A stretch of DNA of 64,000 nt from Prostheceraeus crozeri (lineage: Eukaryota; Platyhelminthes; Polycladida; Euryleptidae): contig CAJQUW010014764.1 of NCBI GenBank assembly GCA_907163375.1, positions 81,001 through 145,000 of the forward strand. Reading direction: 5' to 3'. Positions 60,565-64,000 of the stretch are shown piece by piece. How positions within the stretch are numbered: the stretch's first letter is position 1; each line of letters opens with the position of its first letter. The position numbers were made by a program, and so were the translations under genes. The notes under the pieces are model-generated. The model made no database searches and was not told the origin of the DNA. It worked only from the letters and a program-made list of their open reading frames with translations.

Positions 60565-63384
60565 GTAGCTGATATTGATAACTCGGATATCATCTGCTTA
60601 ACGGAAACCCATCTTGATTTCGAAAATGAACCGATTAATATAGACTCCTATGATGCTCATCATTCATGTTGTAGGAGGAATAATATCCTAGGCAGAAACG
60701 TTAAAGGAGTCTCTATGTTTCTCAAAGAAAACGCAAATTGTACAAATGCAACGAAAGTTGTGTCGGAAAACGGAAATTTAATTATAATGAAGTTGTCTAA
60801 TAGCTCCTGGAGAGAAATGAAAGAACTTTTTATCATATTGTGTTACCGAGACAACCGTGAATCGAAGCATGTTGAAGAAAATTTTTTAAACAAAATAAGA
60901 GAATATATAGATCAGTACAAAATGAAAAACATCATCATGATCGGTGACCCAAATGGTAGAATCGGCTCTCTAAATGACAACGAATTTCTAGACATTCCTC
61001 ATAGAATTTCAGAAGACACAACTGTTAACAAATTCGGAAGAGAGCTTATTGAGTTTTGTAATGACACCTCGCTTGTGATAGCAAATGGACGATATGAGGA
61101 AGGAAAATGTACTTTCTACAGAACTCGTAATACTAAGATATGTAGATCTGTCATTGATTATGTTTTGATATCGCAATCAATAATTAATTGTCTGAAGGCC
61201 TTCGAAATAATGTAACCAAGATTATACACTGACCACGTACCCATGTGTATCGAAATAAAGATAAAATTGCAAAATAAAATTGATAGAAAAGTCACTGATC
61301 GTCAAGAACGCGTAGTGAAGAAGGTAAAACCCTTCAAATGGAATAAAGAGTGCGACAATAGCTTTAAATTCGCAGAATTCCAGGATAATTGTAATAAACT
61401 TATAAACGACATCAATGCGAACAAAACCAATCAAAACGAAATATACAAGCGATTTATTCAGAGTAGTAAAGAAGCTTCCAAGGTGACAGGTAGTTCAAAT
61501 GTACGAACGAAATATACTCTTGAAACTCGCAGGATTAGACAATGTTATAAAGCATCTGTAGATAAATGGAAAATTAGCAAAACTGAAGATAATCTAATTC
61601 TCATGCTGAATACAAAGAAAATATTAAGTAACGAAATTAGGAAAGAAAGGGGGAAATTGCAATCGCTTAAATTGAACGATCTCAAAGAAGCCAAATATCG
61701 AAATGATAGTAAACACTACTGGCAGTTGATTAATGATAAAAGCAGTAAAACTAAAAAACAACCTAAAACATCTCTAACAACGATCGACTTTAAAACAGAA
61801 TTAGAATCAAATGATAAGATTTTGACGATTATTTTAAGATCTTTGAAAATAGTAACCGAAAATTTGGACATCATCTCATGTAATGATGAATATCTCAATA
61901 TGAATATTACGAAAGATGAAATAATATATGCATTAAAGAATGCGAGCAACTCAAAAGCTAGTGGACCAGATAATGTCGTCTATGAAATGTTGAAGAAAAA
62001 TATTGACGATACTATTTCTATACTAGAAAATATGTTTAACCAAATTCTAATTGATGAAATAACTCCATGGAAGCTCAGCTGGACAACTCCCATATATAAA
62101 AAAGGGGACAAAAATAGAGCTCAGTCATACAGATTCATTAACCTATCTTCATGCCTTGAAAAACTGATGACAAAAATTTTCAATAATCGCATAAATAAAT
62201 GGATTATGAATCACAACATATTGCACCATTGTCAAATAGGATTCCGAAAAGAGAATTCCACACTGGACTCTATATGGCTAATAAAAGAAATCATTCAGAT
62301 ACACAAAAATAGTAAAGAGCCACTATATATTTGTTTCATTGACTTATCGAAGGCCCTTGACAGTGTCCCCAAAGATAAACTTATGCATAAACTGAGACAT
62401 ACACTACCGGGAGGAAGATTTCCATCGCTATTGCAGAACATGCTTAATGATAAAACTTATAAAATTTTATTCAATTGTAGTGAAAGTGATGAATTTAAAT
62501 TGCAAAATGGAATACCCCAAGGCGATAGTCTCTCACCTTCTTTTGCTTGTACATTAATGACCTTCTTTTAGAAATCGACAAAAGTGAAGAATATATTGAT
62601 GCTATTGAAATTGCCGAAATGAGAATTGCATCACTAATCTATGCAGACGACATACTACTGATGAGCCGTACAAAAGAAGGTTTAGCACGCCAAATTCAAA
62701 TTGTTCAAAATTATTGCTCTGAAAACGGTTTAAATATTAACTATGATAAAACGAAAATAATGGTATATAACGACTTAAACAAATACAAAGAATTTAGTAT
62801 TACCATAAAGGAGAATGCATATTCCATTAAAGTAGTGGACGAATACAAATACCTAGGTGTATTCTTTTCAAAAAGCAACAGGAGGCATGTTGAGGAATTA
62901 GGAAAACGAAGAAAAATATCAGCATGCATTACAGCAAAAGCTATAAAAGATTTTGGCTATGTTGACGGAGAAATTTTAAGAAATTCGTTTGAAATGTTGG
63001 TAATATCAAAAATGAAATATGGAGCTGAATTCTATTTTGATAAAAATCTAAAAGAATTAAATAAAATACAAGTGCAGTTTTTCAAGAAATTTTACCATTT
63101 GAAACGCACAACGCATACGTATTGCATAATTGGAGAATTTGGAATCAAGTCGATAGAATTTCACTTTTATAAAGCAGCTTTGAACTACTGGTTGAAACTG
63201 AATCAAAGTGATGAAAATCAATTAACAAGAAAAGTATTTAATTCAATACATGCCGATTCAAATCTTCCTAACTACCGTAACACATGGACTATCAAAATGC
63301 TGAAATTAATAGAAAATCTTAACTTAAATAAGAATGAACTCAATCAAATTGAATCAATGAACTTGAACCACAGTAAGCGAAATA
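60565..63384 (+). pseudogene. Non-LTR retrotransposon copy C: endonuclease and reverse transcriptase
   Basis: Apurinic-type endonuclease: DIICLTETHLD, IIMIGDPNGRIGS, SVIDYVLIS, TDHVPM. Reverse transcriptase: SKASGPDNVVYEMLKK, LSWTTPIYKKGD, GFRKENSTLDSIW, FIDLSKALDS (the usual Phe before the Asp is Leu), GIPQGDSLSP, IYADDILLMS. C-terminal part: GYVDGEILRNSFEML, YCIIGEFG. Jockey/CR1-like. It begins inside the endonuclease right after (GA)n, with no ATG, so it is 5'-truncated. Lesions: TAA at 61213-61215 between the last two endonuclease motifs, and a one-base deletion near 62537 after LSP. It is cut before the zinc knuckle by a Tc1 element at the TA at 63383. Confidence 0.9.
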
Positions 63385-64000
63385 CAGTCCGTTTCATAAA
63401 AAGTGGATCATCCTAAAATTTGACTAAATAAAACATAAGTATGATACAGAAAGCATTTTTCATGTTATTTCATGTCCCTAATGTATTTAAATGTCTTTAT
63501 ATAATCTGATAAGCTATGATACAGTAACGGTTCTTAAGAAGCTAATATTTTGTGGCCCTACCCTTATTGTCAATGACATTACTAATTCGTCTAGGCATTG
63601 ATTCGATGATATCGTTGATTTTTGACTGATCTAACTTTCTCCACTCTCTTTTTAGCAGTGACGTAAGTTGTGGTACGCCATCTGTAGGTAGCAGTGAACG
63701 ACGAACGTTACGTTTTAGAATACTCCATACATTTTCTATGGGATTCAGATCAGGAGAACGAGCTGGCCAAGATAATGTCCTAAACCCTAATTGAGACTTG
63801 CATAAGTTGACTCTACTACTCCTGTGACACGTAGCATTATCATCCATAAATAACCAAGTCGATGGATCACCAAGTTGATCTGTCATTTGGCCAATGTTCA
63901 TTCGTAAAACATTCACATAGCGTTCAGAATTCATGGTTCCTTGCTGTATGTGAAGTTCAGAGCGGCCATTGGTCCAAATGCCAGCCCAAATCAGTAGAGT
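63385..64000 (-). mobile_element. Tc1/mariner element, runs off the window
   Basis: It starts at a TA in copy C with CAGTCCGTTTCATAAAAAGT, the CAGT-type terminus of Tc1-like elements. About 155 bp of terminal sequence separate the end from the transposase stop. The other terminus lies outside the window. Confidence 0.85.
63542..64000 (-). CDS. Tc1-like DD34E transposase, C-terminal part
   Basis: Open in one frame from the window edge to the TAG at 63542. It includes IWAGIWTNGRSEL, NSERYVNVL, the second catalytic Asp in FMDDNATCHRS and the catalytic Glu in SPDLNPIENVWSILKRNV. There are exactly 34 residues between the second Asp of MDDN and that Glu, giving the DD34E signature of the Tc1 group. 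The N-terminal DNA-binding domains and the first Asp lie beyond the window. No lesion is visible in the part seen, so this may be a recent insertion. Confidence 0.88.
   Translation of the reverse strand, partial: TLLIWAGIWTNGRSELHIQQGTMNSERYVNVLRMNIGQMTDQLGDPSTWLFMDDNATCHRSSRVNLCKSQLGFRTLSWPARSPDLNPIENVWSILKRNVRRSLLPTDGVPQLTSLLKREWRKLDQSKINDIIESMPRRISNVIDNKGRATKY

Noticed and set aside
60273-60593. Ser/Leu-repeat frame on the - strand
   Set aside because: Translation of the (GA)n microsatellite.

Overview
This is non-coding, transposon-packed DNA from an animal, probably a marine or aquatic invertebrate. It is AT-rich, has spliceosomal introns and TATA boxes, and carries jockey/CR1-like non-LTR retrotransposons, a Polinton-like element and a Tc1 element. 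I see no host gene, tRNA, rRNA or CRISPR array. Almost all of the window is one nested stack of mobile elements.

Layout. (1) 1-18217 is a head-to-tail array of about 2.13 kb units. Each unit is a dead, 5'-truncated 3' end of a non-LTR retrotransposon, joined to the next through a (GA)n tract. (2) 18218-19811 holds the reverse transcriptase part of a second decayed retrotransposon (copy B); its 3' part lies at 58725-60313. (3) Copy B is split by a Polinton-like element at 19812-58718. That element has AGTAGT termini, 1.0-1.1 kb terminal inverted repeats and a perfect 6-bp target duplication (CATTTG). It carries a spliced, zinc-finger-headed, protein-primed type DNA polymerase B on the + strand. 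On the - strand it carries a TATA-binding-protein-like gene, a DEDDh exonuclease remnant and two small families of paralogous genes. I find no integrase, capsid, packaging ATPase or protease gene. (4) The polymerase gene is itself broken by a 1.0 kb inverted-repeat element (24216-25208) and by a 22.8 kb foldback element (26554-49340). The foldback arms are tandem 502-bp repeats, and it is flanked by a 9-bp duplication of polymerase sequence. (5) 60314-60564 is a (GA)n microsatellite. It is followed by a third retrotransposon copy (C, 60565-63384) with endonuclease and RT domains, cut at a TA by a Tc1/mariner element that runs off the end of the window.

How the parts fit. Without the two insertions the Polinton-like element is about 15.1 kb, close to a normal Polinton, but its gene content is unusual: replication (PolB), nuclease and transcription (TBP-like) functions with no visible virion module. 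Several promoters inside it have canonical TATA boxes, including one just upstream of the TBP-like gene, so the element may have supplied part of its own transcription machinery. This is inference. Most of its genes are damaged (in-frame stops, single-base frameshifts), while the TBP-like gene and several small - strand genes remain open.

Relative order of events: retrotransposon copy B, then the Polinton-like element into copy B, then the 1 kb element and the foldback element into the polymerase gene. The GA-linked array and the foldback arms grew by DNA-level tandem amplification.
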